Source: Haliclystus octoradiatus (lineage: Eukaryota; Cnidaria; Staurozoa; Stauromedusae; Haliclystidae). From it: a stretch of DNA of 64,000 nucleotides. The translations under genes were made by a program, and so were the position numbers. Positions 48,269-60,388 of the stretch are shown here, piece by piece; position 1 is the first letter of the stretch, and the number at the start of each line of letters is the position of its first letter. The DNA lies in the NCBI GenBank assembly GCA_916610825.1, contig OU744452.1, positions 12,318,110 through 12,382,109 on the forward strand, in the 5' to 3' direction. The notes beneath the pieces were generated by a model. The model saw only the letters and a list, made by a program, of their open reading frames with translations, made no database searches and was not told the DNA's origin.

Positions 48269-48729
48269 GTGACCATCATCAGTTGGAACTGCAATAACCT
48301 TAGAGGAAAGCAACATGAAATATACCATCTCAACGATAAGCTTACACCGAACATCATTGCCCTATGTGAAATAAAACTAAATAGCAATATCAGCAACAAG
48401 GAAATTGACCTAAATGGATTCATGTTGCATAGAAAAGATCGTCCAAACAGCGCTGCTGGAGGTGAGCTTGTATTGTACATCAACGATCACATCGCTTGTA
48501 GAAGACAAACCAAATGGGAAAGTAATGATGTCGAGATAATGGTATTTGATATTAAATTTGGAATGGAAAAGCTAACACTAATGCTAACATACCGCCCGCC
48601 CAATCGTGTATTAAAAGAGTATTTTGATTGTCTGGATGGCATAATGGAAGAAGTGCTGAGAACAAGGTCTGAAATAATGCTATTAGGTGATCTGAATTGC
48701 GATGTAATAAAAAACGTCAATAGTATTAT
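48269..48729 (+). pseudogene. LINE endonuclease, N-terminal half
   Basis: APE-type endonuclease start: IISWNCNNLRGK (residues 3-14), IALCEIKLN (catalytic Glu), LTYRPPN, and LLGDLNCD (catalytic D-x-N) at about residues 137-144. The frame then enters the solo LTR. Beyond it the nuclease resumes in frame register at 49265 with EFIDNFALTNVINGPTRPT and GASDHS (catalytic SDH) near 49425, followed by a TGA stop. Confidence 0.85.
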
Positions 48730-48734
48730 GGGAA

Positions 48735-49259
48735 TGTAAGCTCCAATATTAACTTTAAAATATTAACTAATACGCATGCGTACAGAAACAATACAGTTTG
48801 CGTGCTCATGACTAAGTGTTCAGTTGGCAACAAAAATCGAATCCATCAACATCGTTATATCGTAATGATAATAGAAATATCATATTAACAATAACATTTA
48901 AAGTATATTGTTATTAGTCCATCAATCGTATTATCATCAACAATGAAGAACAAAGATAGCAGCTGACACACGGTATGACATTATAATTTATTAGTTTAGT
49001 TTAGTGTTAAATTAATCATTACGCATATAATAAATATAGCTAACTTACCTTGATTTACCTCATTTTACTTTTCCTATCTTATAGTTTAAAACAATTTTCC
49101 ATATCATATTGTTACATATCAAAGATTTCAATGGTTATGTGTTATTGTTAAAGCTGTGTCTATTTCTTGAGTATTCTACGTCTATCTATTCGCTTTCATC
49201 AATCTATGTATCTGTCAAGTTACCGCCAACTCATCCTTTTAATCAATTTGGCAGCTACA
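48735..49259. mobile_element. 525-bp solo LTR with GGGAA target duplication
   Basis: Begins TGTAAGCTCC and ends GGCAGCTACA, giving the TG...CA termini and a short imperfect inverted end pair. It is flanked on both sides by GGGAA (48730-48734 and 49260-49264). Removing the insert and one GGGAA restores the endonuclease reading register, which strongly supports these exact boundaries. It contains an AATAAA at 49029. No coding frame. No second LTR or internal region is present in the window, so recombination has probably left a solo LTR. Confidence 0.85.
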
Positions 49260-49439
49260 GGGAAGAACACTACAAGAATTTATTGATAATTTCGCTCTTA
49301 CAAATGTGATAAATGGTCCAACAAGACCAACGTCAGAAATTTTACTCGATGTTATACTTGTATCCCATCTAAGACATTTCATGGGTAGCAACATAGTCGC
49401 AACTGGCGCTTCCGACCACAGTATCTGAATAAAAAAAGA

Positions 49440-50017
49440 TACAAAACAAAATGTCTACGTGCACAGCCAAGAGTGATCAGCTACAAAAGGACGCAGATAA
49501 CTAACTTCAAATCCCTAAATAAGGATCTTTGTAGTATACAACGGGAAAAAACATACACAAATGACAGAGGAGAACTGTTATCAGCAGTTGATGTATGGAG
49601 AAAAATGATTTTCACGGTCAACTCTCAGTAATAGAAAATTATTCACCATTATCAACTAAGCTCATCAAGGTAAAGAGACAGCCATGGATCACTGCTAATA
49701 TCGACGAAGCAATCAGATTGAGAGACCACCTGTCAAAGCTACAAAGAAATAAAGATATTATCTTCCGTTTTCGTACTCAGCGAAATTTAGTCACACAACT
49801 CAAACGACGCAGGTTCCAAGAATATCTCGAAAGCTCTTCCAAAATTGATCCATCCAAATTTCATCGAAAAATCCAAAAGATCACTGGTATTGGAAGAATT
49901 AAAACTGCTAAAAATCCAAATCTACTAGAAAACAATTACTTAATCACCTCCGATAAAGAAAAGGCACAACTAATTGGAAGCTACTTGGAAAAATGTATCC
50001 CACCTTCTTCAGATTAG
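49440..50017 (+). pseudogene. LINE linker region
   Basis: Between endonuclease and RT: RVISYKRTQITNFKSLNKDL near 49470, then after a frameshift QPWITANIDEAIRLRDHL near 49680 and LKRRRFQEYLESS near 49800, ending in a stop at 50017. This matches the usual linker pattern '..R.W.t.ei...i..Rd.l' of CR1-like LINEs. Confidence 0.75.
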
Positions 50018-50099
50018 ACTGACGAATACTTCAACAATCACCCAAGCATCAACAAAATTACGAATCATTTTTGCCCACCCTTCTGTTTTGAGTACACCT

Positions 50100-51640
50100 G
50101 AGATGATGAAGTATGCTGCATCATAAAAAACCTCAAAATTAAAAAAGCAACTGGAGCTGATAATATTTCTTCAAATTTCCTTAAAACAATTCTACATAGA
50201 CTCACTTCCCCTATCACCGATCTCTTTAATCAATTAATAACTATTAACGAAGTACCGAAAGATTGGAAACATGGAATAGTCTCACCAATATTCAAAAACA
50301 AAGATCCATCAAACAAGGAAAACTATTGCCCTATCCTCATTCATATTTCTAAGGCATTCGAAAGAATCTTATCAACCCAACCCCAACACACTCCAATCTT
50401 TCCACCTGATGTGTTTGGATTTATACGCGGACATAGTGCCGAAAAGGCCCTCTTAATGCTCACTGAAGATTGTAAAGCAGCGATCAACACCAAGAATTAT
50501 ACTGCAGTTGTCTCTTTCGATCTCTAGAAAGCATTTGACATGGTGAATCATAAACTTCTGCTTGAGAAATTGCAAGCTTATGGAATCAATTTAGCAAGCT
50601 GCAATTTAATCAAAAGCTGCTTAAATGGAAGATCACAATCAATCAAATCGACAATCAAATTTCAACTCCTTTCCCCTGCCGTCGAGGAGTCCCACAAGGT
50701 TCAATACTGTCACCACTATTGTTCAATATCTACGTAGCTGACCTGTCACTTCTTCAGATAAAACCCTCTCTCATATACGATACGCAGATGATACCACCTT
50801 ATACTATTCCTCGAAAGAAAAAGATACAGCTGTCCAGCACCTGAATCAAGATATGCTAAAGATACATCAATGGTTTGAACAAAATTGTCTCCTAAAGCTG
50901 AACCCAACAAAAACACAATGCCTTATGATTACTCACTTCCCAAAACCCAGCATCCACATAGCCAACACAGACGTCAACCAAATCAGCGCATTAATGGAAC
51001 AAATAATGAAAACATCACAATTGACGATATCACTTTACCTTGGCTAGAAAAAATAAAGATTGTAGGTGTTCTTATTGACAACAAAATAAATATGAAATGT
51101 CATCTCCATAATTGTATCAGAAAAGCCAATCTCTCATTATACCAAATTAGACAAGTCAAAAAATCATTAAATCCTAACTTGGCAAAATCACTTCACATCA
51201 CACACATCCGTCCCCAACTTGAACATTGTAGTCTTCTTTTACTTGGAATCACTCAAACTGATAGATTAAAACTAGAACAAATTCAGAAGAGTAGTCTAAA
51301 TCACCTAACACGGCGTAATACTGAAATCGAGCACCATCTTCCAAGTCTACACATCAGAAGAATTGTAAAATTATCAAACCTTATTCACAAGACTTTGTCA
51401 ACGGAAACTCCCAAGCTCATACACTCTCTTTTCACCATTTCCAACACAAAATATGCATGTTCTAGCCGATCAAATAAACTGATATCCCCAGTATGTCGAA
51501 CAACCCTGATGAAATGGTCTCTTGTGGCAGTTGGTACCAGAGTCTGGAACTTTTGTTCAGAATTATTGCGCGGAGAAACGGAAAGAACATTTAAACAATC
51601 AGGCCATCAATCAGGTCCCTTGAATGGAAAGTACGGTAGG
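50100..51640 (+). pseudogene. LINE reverse transcriptase
   Basis: Segments in order: KKATGADNISSNFLK (near 50150), VPKDWKHGIVSPIFKNKDP (near 50270), VVSFDL followed by an in-frame TAG then KAFDMVNHKLL (motif A, near 50520), a degraded motif B, IRYADDTTLYYSS (motif C YADD, near 50778), WFEQNCLLKLNPTKTQCLMI (near 50870), then in another frame the thumb and C-terminal block KIVGVLIDNKINMKCHLHN to MKWSLVAVGTRVWNF. At least three disablements are visible. Confidence 0.87.
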
Positions 51641-52599
51641 AAAAACCATCAAAATAATATAATTGTGCTCCATCTGAAAGAAGCATGGAAATTTTTATAC
51701 CAACAGAATATGTACTTTTCATGAAATTTTCGAATAGGGCCATTAAAAATTTTGTACATAAAAGGCTCAATCAACTATTTTACTGTTTGAAATACAGGTT
51801 TTTGCTCTTTTCTCTTCTTCTTCGCTATGTTGATCTCATGATCGTTGTTTGGCCAATTGTCTCAACACGGCATCTGATTGGTCAATGACCTTCTATGTCG
51901 GTGGATGTCAAGGCAAGGTTAACGAGATGGCTGCTGCTGCTGATTCAGTCGTAATTTATTGTAAATACAAACACTTCTAAATGTTTCACTGTCAGTTGTA
52001 TGATTGTACTTCACATATAAGATGATTATCTATTGGGTAAGTTATGTCACCATGTTCCCACATTAGTTTACATATGATGTTGATTTACTTTATATTTGAT
52101 GAGAACTGTAGGCTAGAAGTACTCATTGGTTAATGTTGAAGAACAACAATAACAACATAGATTGATTCGATTTGTATATTTCTTCCTATAATTAAATATG
52201 AATCCAAGTTATGTCGACAGTAAACTGTACATAGAGTTCTCTTAGGTCTCTATGAGTTCTCATTGTTCTCATTGAGTTCTCTTGATTTGAATTTTACATC
52301 TACTGTATTTATAGTGTTTAACATGAATGCTAAGTGCTACTAGATTATGCATGGTCATTGTAGGTCATGTAAGTTCTCCTATGTTCTAGAACGTCCTAGA
52401 TGTTTTAGGAAGGATACTACATAGCTCCCCATACAACAGATGGTGGAGCTATAAATAACAATGCATAATATAGGCTGAAACTTCTGAAAATAATGAAGAT
52501 TAATAATGCTCATATATATGTCTAACATGTCTACAAGTAATAAGTGTATGTAAATTTAAATGATGAATATATATTTCAATCAAGTAATTATTAAATAAC
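51641..52599. other. Intergenic; no gene recognised
   Basis: Repeated GAGTTCTC and GTTCTCATTG words near 52230-52290; otherwise no supported feature. Confidence 0.4.
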
Positions 52600-53160
52600 A
52601 ATTACATGATTGTAGTCTCCCCGTAAGCACAAATGCTTGTTTATTTGGGGGACTAACTAATATTATACATATTAATATGTATACATTTTTATTTTATTTA
52701 TTTTTATTTTTCTACAAGTGAGATAAATTAAATTAGCTGAGTGAGAGTGTGAGTGGTAGTCATTTCATTAAAGAAAGAATGAGGAGTAGAATGAAACAAG
52801 GGAGATAGATGAAAGATGATGAACGAAAAAATAAATTATGATTTTGATAAAAAAGGAAATTTCAAAGATATTTGAAAGCAAAGGAAAATGTTGTTGTGAA
52901 AGAGTGTTAGAATTGATTAATTTGAACATACAAAGCAACTGTTTTGTGAGCATGAAGCGGAATAGTTTTGAATGAAAACTGTTTTTAAATGTTTAAGAAA
53001 GGACTTTCTTGATATGCTGATATCAAGTGTGTGGGAGCAATTATTCCAGAGAGTAGGAAATTGATATATGAGTAAACGTTGAAGATAGGAAGTTCTGGCA
53101 AAAGGTACAAAAAACGTATTGGTTTGGCGGTGTTTATTCAAAATAAAATGGAACTTGTCA
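52600..53160 (-). mobile_element. LINE 3' fragment, minus strand
   Basis: Minus-strand frame 53141-52917 contains RTSYLQRLLIYQFPTLWNN and RKSFLKHLKTVFIQNYS, which match the end of CR1-like LINE proteins ('R......f....LWN.l......S...FK..L'). Downstream 3' UTR to about 52600 includes AAACAAGCATTTGTGCTTAC, a small hairpin word similar to AAACGAGCATTTGCTC at the 3' end of the copy at 54843. Confidence 0.68.
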
Positions 53161-54820
53161 AGTAAAATGTAAATAATTATGGTATAATATAAGGTTATAC
53201 ATACGTACTGATAAGGTAAGGTACTAATATAAGGTACTGGTAATAATGTTCACGTTCTCAACTGAATGTTCAATATATATTTCAGTATATAGGTCCTTAA
53301 ATAATCTTATTTTCTCCTTGTGATTTTTAAGGTTTAATTCAATAGAGGAATTTGCTACACAAACTACTGATAATTACAGCAGATGACTATATTTTACAAT
53401 ATACCGTATTTGAAATGGCTTTCATAGAATTGTGTGTTGTAATTGTAAATAGACATAATGCTTTCTGCTGTGTTATGAATTGCTATCAACATAACAATAA
53501 TAATTATTATTAATATCGTTTTTATATTTATTTTTATAATTTAGTGCCATATATCAATTTGCTTTTCTTTCGTCTTCTCTTTGCCAAAAGTTTGATTGAT
53601 ATGTAGGCTAATCCAATTTATTTCATTATCATGTAGTCTCTATACACACTGACGTATCTTCATATATGATGACGTCATTTAACTATAATTGCTATCCAGT
53701 AAAGGATAAGCAACAATAAAAATGCTCTACTCATTATTAGAATGAGGAATTCTAAAGTTAAAAGTCAATGTTGAAGAACAAAAATTTCCATCTTCAAATT
53801 TTACAGACGTGGAGGGGGTGTAAGACATGACAAAATTGTCTAATCACCAACTCTGAATGATCGTTTAGCATAGCTAAATTAGTTGCACACACTATTTATT
53901 TGAGGCAAGTAAGGAGAAATCGAGAAGGCATCAGAAAATTTGGAGCCGCCTGGGCGAGTCAATTTTACCTTCGAGTTTCCTCCTGAAGTGACTCGAGTGC
54001 GCCAAATATCAATAGCTTATAGAAAACTGTGCGCCAATTGCTTTGTATTATTACTACTATTATTACTAGCACAACTTTATACAAAAATTTACATGGCTTT
54101 CTTGCTCATGAAGTGCTTTTAAAAACCTGATCAAGTTGGAAATTCTCATTCGTGATATCAAGTTGGAATTGTAAGATCGATTGTGTTTTCGAATCTAGTC
54201 TTGCTATGGTGATTTGGTGTCAAACTCTAAACCAATCAGAATCAGATTGATCGAATCATTTTCGTTATAATACAATAACATTTATTGTTTAAGTAATTTC
54301 AGCTGGTTTTGCATCAGTTCAGAATAACTGCCTTGCTGATCAGTAAACGGGCAAGGCGAATGTTCCTGTGATTGGTATTGATTTCTTTTAAAAACTTGTA
54401 ATGCATGCTAGCATATGATTTCTTTACAATTGTATCGAATTCCAAAGTGTAGAATAAGTTAAATGGAAATTGAAATATAAACAATAGTGTAAATGTAAGA
54501 TCCCACATAGATATAAACTATTCCTCTCTGTTGATGTACAGTACACTGGTTTTAGTAAACGTAATAACCCGGAGATGGTGAAACAAAAGCCAATTAACAA
54601 CAATTCTAACAAATTTTCCAGGTTTGAAACAACTGTATATATAAGCAAATCAGTTTTTCTGTCACACAAATGGATAGATTCAAAACCCTTGATAGTTAGT
54701 AGCAAATTTTTTTTCACTGTCAACACACTCTTATATTTATATTTGGCCTAAATACAATCTTGCAGCTTCAACCACATATATCATATGAATTAGAAATTGG
54801 AAATTGTTAAAGTGAAATTT
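53161..54820. other. Intergenic; no gene recognised
   Basis: No domain-bearing frame or strong repeat recognised. Confidence 0.4.
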
Positions 54821-54842
54821 ACATAAAATGGTAAGATATTGG
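54821..54842. repeat. LINE target-site duplication, left copy
   Basis: 22 bases starting ACATAAAATGGTAAG, repeated exactly at 55836-55857. Marks the insertion of the 5'-truncated LINE between them. Confidence 0.92.
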
Positions 54843-55584
54843 CTCAATATAATAAAGATACTCGGTGCTCACATTGACAGTAGATTAAACATGAGATGTC
54901 ATCTTCGCAATTGCATCAGAAAAGCCAATCTCTCCCTATATCAAATCAAACAGGTTAAAAACTCCCTAAACCCACACCTTGCCAATACACTTTACAAGAC
55001 ATACATCCGTCCTCACCTAGAACATTGTAGCCTACTTCTTCTTGGAATTAATCAAACGGATAGACTAAAATTAGAAAGAATTCAAGAAAAATCATTAAAA
55101 CACCTAACACGACCCAATACTGGTAAAGAATATCGTCTTCCATCTCTACACGTCAGAAGAATAGTAAAATTAACCAATATGATCCACAAAACACTCATAA
55201 CAGAAACTTCAAAACTTTTACACTCCCTCTTCAAGATATCCAACACTAAATATACGTCATCTTGCCGTCCAAACAAACTCATCCCACCCATTTGCAGAAC
55301 AACCCTGATGAAATGGTCGATTGTAGCAGCAGGTACTAGAGTCTGGAACTTTATTCCGGAAGTAATACGTGGGGAAGCAATAAGAACATTCAAAAAGTCA
55401 ACTCTTGCGTATTTGACATCCCTGGAATGGAAAATAAATTATTGGTTTATGTCAATCAGCTGTCGATAGTTGGATTATAATGTTATATATATCAAAAACA
55501 CTAGTATTCTCCTCATAAATATAATACAATTAGCATAATTATGGAACTTGTCTCGTTCAAAAAACAAAAAAAAAAAAAAAAAAA

Positions 55585-55654
<70 letters not shown>

Positions 55655-55835
55655 TAATAAAATAAAAATAAAAATTATATTATATTATTAATACTATTAT
55701 CCTTATCATTATTTCTACTAATTTACAATATTATAATTAATAACTTACTTTTAAATTCGTATCAATGTATAAACGAGCATTTGCTCATTTTGGTTACGAA
55801 TCGAAATAAAATTATACACACACACACACACACAC
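54843..55835 (+). mobile_element. 5'-truncated CR1-like LINE, bounded by TSDs
   Basis: Contains the last about 200 codons of the LINE protein (ILGAHIDSRLNMRCHLRNCI to the stop at 55469) without a frame break, including LEHCSLLLLGINQTDRLKLE and LMKWSIVAAGTRVWNF, closely similar to 51050-51560. The 3' UTR holds a poly-A run (55560-55585), an (AAT)n tract, a GCATTTGCTC hairpin word, and ends in (AC)n just before the right duplication. The open frame starting at an ATG at 54828 is accidental, since that ATG is in the target sequence. The intact frame and perfect TSD suggest a young insertion. Confidence 0.93.
55583..55652. repeat. (AAT)n microsatellite
   Basis: About 70 bases of AAT repeats directly after a poly-A run, inside the 3' UTR of the truncated LINE. 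It probably expanded from the LINE A-rich sequence. Confidence 0.93.
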
Positions 55836-55857
55836 ACATAAAATGGTAAGATATTGG
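55836..55857. repeat. LINE target-site duplication, right copy
   Basis: Exact 22-base match to 54821-54842; preceded by an (AC)n run. Confidence 0.92.
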
Positions 55858-56705
55858 ATTGGAATTTTGGAACACTGTCTATTTTTATCAATCTTTAACT
55901 ATGTTTAATATATTGATCATACATGGTAAATGAAATGGCTGGAGCATTATGGGTACATGTTATTACTATCATATAGGAAATTTGAATACTGTACAATGTA
56001 ATAAAAATATAAATATAAAATTCAATAGGTAAGAAGTATTAGGAACAATAAGTAAGAACCAAGGTCTATGTTCTATAATGAAATGTTTTTTTAACAAGTT
56101 TAAATAATATTTTGAAAAATTAAGCACTACTGACAAAGTAGTCTGCTAAAATGGTTATGAAGTGAAACCTATATACACCAGCCTGCAATTAGATGACAAG
56201 AAATTGGTCTATGTATGCCGTGAGCCTTTAGATACACGGTACATGGTTGGTTCAATTGATTGACAGTACCATTTTAGACATTTCTAGTTAGATACAGATG
56301 GCCATTACATATAGAGGGCAAATTCGAAGAAAAATATGTTATAGATTCAAAATAATAAAACTATTGTAGTCATTGCAATATTTAAAACAGATGTGACTGT
56401 ATATGAGGATATCAAGATGTACTTACAGATAATTTACGATATTGGTAAATGTGTTCCCCTGTGCAGCCAAGTCACAATAATATAGTTAGATTTCATTTGA
56501 TCTGGATTCTATAGTTGCTTTGTAGTTTTTATGATCAATGAAGTTACAATCCGTTGATTACAATTCACAATAATACATTTGAACAAGACAAAATCCATGT
56601 CCAACCACTTATTAATTTCCTGTTAGATATGACTGTTTCAGGCTCTATCATACTGGTACCATTCATACAATTTACAATAGGAATGATGAGTTAATTTGAA
56701 TAATT
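55858..56705. other. Intergenic; no gene recognised
   Basis: AT-rich, no supported feature. Confidence 0.4.
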
Positions 56706-57023
56706 AATTTGGGAAGCATCTGCTCAATTCATTTCAAGTAAATACAGTTATTTAAAATATTATTGCTGTCGTCATTTTTATTGCGAGTTGGTGCTCTTGA
56801 ATGACTAACAAAGCGAGAATCTCTCACAATTACTGCTGCATTTCCTTGAATGTGTAAGTTTTGAAATATTTCATTATTTGTTTTAATAAATAGTTGTTAA
56901 TGCTCAGCTCTCTTTCAAATTGTTGTTAATACGAAATTAACTTGAAAATAATGGTTTTTGTTAAATTGTTATCTAAGAAATATTACTTTCCTGTTGCATT
57001 TTAATAACGTGAAAAGAAGGGTC
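56706..57023. repeat. Left direct repeat flanking the minisatellite
   Basis: Matches 58604-58885 with moderate divergence. Shared words include AGCATCTG, TGTAAGTTTTGAAATATTT, TTTCCTTGAATGTGTAAG, GTGCTCTTG and ACTTTC.TGTTGCAT. The pair brackets the 85-bp tandem array. Confidence 0.82.
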
Positions 57024-58345
57024 TATACGAATAATCAAATTAATAGGGTTTCGTATGGAATAGAAAAACAGACGCATATTCAAATTATCACGGGTGTGAT
57101 CTAAACTTTGGACGAATATTCAAATTAACAGTGTTTAGTATGGAATATAAAAACGGAAGCATATTCAAATTATCCCGGGTGTGATCTAAGCTTTGGACGA
57201 ATATTCAAATTAACAGTGTTTCGTATGGAATATAAAAACGGACGCATATTCAAATCACCCCGGGTGTGATCTAAGCTTTGGACGAATATTCAAATTAATA
57301 GTGTTTCATATGGAATAGAAAAACAGACGCATATTCAAATTATCACGGGTGTGATCTAAACTTTGGACGAATATTCAAATTAACAGTGTTTAGTATGGAA
57401 TATAAAAACGGACGCATATTCAAATTATCCCGGGTGTGATCTAAGCTTTGGACGAATATTCAAATTAATATGGTTACGTATGGAATAAAAAAACAGACGC
57501 ATATTGAAATTATCACGGGTTTGATCTAAACTTGAATATTCAAGTTAACAGTGTTTCGTATGGAAAATAGAAACAGACGCATATTCAAATTATCACAGGT
57601 TTGATCTAAACTTTAGACGAATATTCAAACTAATAGGGTTTCGTATGGAATAGAAAAACAGAATCATATTACAATTAGCACGGGTTTGATCTAAACTTTG
57701 GACGAATATTCAAATTAACAGTGTTTCGTATGGAATATATAAACAGACGAATATTCAAATTATCACGGGTTTGATCTAAACTTCGGACGAATATTCAAAT
57801 TAACAGTGTTTCGTATGGAATATATAAACAGACGAATATTCAAATTATCACGGGTTTGATCTAAACTTTGCACGAATATTCAAATTAATAGGGCTTCGTA
57901 TGGAATACAAAAACAGACGCATATTCAACTTAGCAGAAAAATACGACCAAGCTCGTTCATATATCCGAATAGAATCAATGTTATAATATAAATAACAGGG
58001 ATTACACACAGAGGAGAGGGGACGAATATTCAAATTATCACGGGTTGATCTAAACTTTGGACGAATATTCAAATTAACAGTGTTTCGTATGTAATAAAAT
58101 AACTGACGCATATTTAAATTATCACGGGTTTGATCTAAACTTTGGACGAGTATTCAAATTAACAGTATTTCGTATGGAATATAAAAACAGACGAATATTC
58201 AAATTATCACGGGTGTGATCTATACTTTGGACGAATATTCAAATTAACAGTGTTTCGTATGGAATATAGAAACAGACGCATATTCAAATTATCCTGGGTT
58301 TGATCTAAACTTTGGACGAATATTCAAATTAACAGTGTTTATCTG
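57024..58345. repeat. 85-bp minisatellite array, about 15 units
   Basis: Head-to-tail units of 85 bp (measured, for example, from GACGAATATT at 57111 to 57196). Each unit holds two ACGNATATTCAAATTA half-motifs, one followed by ACAGTGTTTCGTATGGAATA and the other by TCACGGGTTTGATCTAAACT. Units vary by a few substitutions. A non-matching stretch at about 57930-58020 interrupts the array. The minus-strand frame at 57848-58111 is an artefact of the repeats. Confidence 0.95.
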
Positions 58346-58603
58346 CGGTCAAATGAATAATTCAATTTTTTGGTGCGATTTTGTATGTTTTGATAATTTA
58401 TTTTCTTTAAAATAATTCATATTGCTTTTATTGACTTTATTATATATTTTTTGTAGTTTATATGGTTCCTTAACTTCGTAAGTCTTCCATTAGTATGTTT
58501 GTTGTGCTCACAGCATTTGTGCGAAGCGTTATTTAACGCGCTCCAATATAGATCTATTTGAATATTCGTCCTGACGAATATTGCGTCTAACTTCACAGAC
58601 ATC

Positions 58604-58885
58604 AATTTGAGTAGCATCTGTTCAATAAATTTTAATTAAATAGCTATTTAAAATAATATTCCTGTCCTCATCAATTTTTTATTGTGAGTAAGTGCTCTTG
58701 GATGGTTAGCAAAGAGATAATCTCTCTACATTGATGTATTTCCTTGAATGTGTAAGTTTTGAAATATTTTATTACTTGTTTCAATAAGTTGTTATTGCTA
58801 AGCCCTGTTTCAAGTGGTCTTGTTGCAGTGTTATCTCAGAGCTATTACTTTCTTGTTGCATCGAGATGAAGTGAAAATAGAGGGA
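58604..58885. repeat. Right direct repeat flanking the minisatellite
   Basis: Diverged copy of 56706-57023, same orientation. Between the array end and this repeat (about 58346-58603) is unique sequence with one more pair of GAATATTCGTC-like words in inverted orientation. Confidence 0.82.
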
Positions 58886-59867
58886 CCAAGGAGAAGTAAC
58901 CGAAGTGAAATAGTCGAGTTTGATAGAATTATTTGCTGAATATTTCATTCTCGTTCAATGTAGGAGAAAAATCGTAATGTAGCTACCAATCATTATCGAT
59001 TATAGTAGTGAGGATATAGAAAAGCTGACTCAAAGTTCACGAGTTTAGTCCATTTCAATTCAATAACTTAATTTCAGTGTCAATGTTTTTAGCCTTACAA
59101 AACTAATTGAGGACATCAGCTATAATATTTAAAGTAACAAATTTATATAATATATATATATAACTTAGAAGAAGATTTCAAATTGTCAAAAGTGTTAATT
59201 TAAAAGTGTTCCGTTACTCTGAGTTTCATAAGAACGCTCTTCAGGCGGTTTATTCGAAGTTTTTGTAAGCATGACGTATACACAACTTCCATATTGATCA
59301 TAATTTGGAATTCGGATCTATGTTTGGGTAAAAATATGTAACAACCATTTCAATTTCGAGTATTCCGATTTCGTTGCTCTGTCAAACATCGACATCTATA
59401 CAGACGAACTTCCAGCGGTCCTCCAGATGGTTTTCTTATGTTTTAATTTCTATCATTTACATTGTTGATAAATTATGAAATTCTGAAGTTTGATAAATTG
59501 GTAATTACTTTCCATATGAATAAAGAAATGAAGTATTTGAAGATCAAGTAAATCTGAAAGTGATTCATAATTATTTTCACTATGAATTAACAAAAGGAAG
59601 ATTTCACGATCAAGAAAATGTGCTGTTCTACATCATTTTTATGCAGAATTTCTTTGACATAAAGTTATTTCGCCTTTTCGCAAGAAGATTTTGATTTATT
59701 TACATCATCCATTGCCAGCCGCTAAGCTATCATTACAACCCTAATCTAACAGGTCATTACTTATTCCTTGTTATATATGGGTGTGAAGTAATGAACCAGA
59801 ATAAGACGATGTGGTTATTGATAACCATGTGAAACCATTACAGAAACGAATCCTTCGTCGTCGAATA
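58886..59867. other. Upstream region of lectin gene 3, distal
   Basis: No gene recognised. AT-rich. Confidence 0.4.
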
Positions 59868-60080
59868 GGATCAAATCATAAAAATTGAAAATCAAAATTT
59901 TTACCTTAAGTTGTTGTACTAAGTGAACTAACTATTTTGCCAAGATTTTTTTCGATAAACGGATTATACATAAAGTAAAAAACGCATAAAGTATTTTTTG
60001 AGAAATAAGCAAAGTAGTCACGGCACTTAGTACAACAACTTAGTTAAAAATTTAGATTTTTGATTTTTTATGATATGACC
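59868..60080. mobile_element. 213-bp foldback MITE
   Basis: Arms of about 55-58 bp: left GGATCAAATCATAAAAATTG...AAGTTGTTGTACTAAGTG and right its imperfect complement ending ATGATATGACC. The inner 19 bases (AGTTGTTGTACTAAGTG with neighbours) are perfectly complementary. It lies about 300 bases before the start codon of lectin gene 3, so it could sit in or near its promoter. Confidence 0.75.
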
Positions 60081-60388
60081 TTAATGGCTTCAAACTATTG
60101 AGTTGATGTACATCAGAATCAATTGTTTATGTAAAAGAGATTGTTTCAGTAGAAGTAACTATTATAGGTAACAAGTTGAATTAAGGAAAAACCGTGTGCT
60201 TAAAAATATTGTTATTGAAATGTGTTCAGGGTTTTGATAACAGGCTTTAGATTGAAAATAGCCAAGACACTCAACATAACATTCACAATCAATATAAATA
60301 TGTAAGTAGTATATGTGCAAGGTTTTCTATGACTATTAGCTGTTTTCCATTTGTCTTTTCTTTAGTACCAATACATATTGTATAGAGT

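Larger units (their letters stand above)
48035..51640 (+). mobile_element. CR1-like LINE, near full length, disrupted
   Basis: A plus-strand LINE with APE-type endonuclease and reverse transcriptase in the usual order but broken by stops, frameshifts and a solo LTR (48735-49259). The 5' start is approximate; sequence before 48269 may be its leader. The 3' end near 51640 is inferred from loss of similarity with the second copy at 54843-55470. Its C-terminal part and that second copy share long identical peptide blocks, so they belong to one family. Confidence 0.85.

Noticed and set aside
48736-49254. The LINE insert read as a GT-AG intron (GTAAG ... GGCAG)
   Set aside because: Splicing there would not restore the frame, whereas TG...CA ends with a GGGAA duplication and frame restoration fit a solo LTR exactly.
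57848-58111. Minus-strand 87-codon frame with NLNIRPKF-type repeats
   Set aside because: It is the translation of the 85-bp minisatellite.
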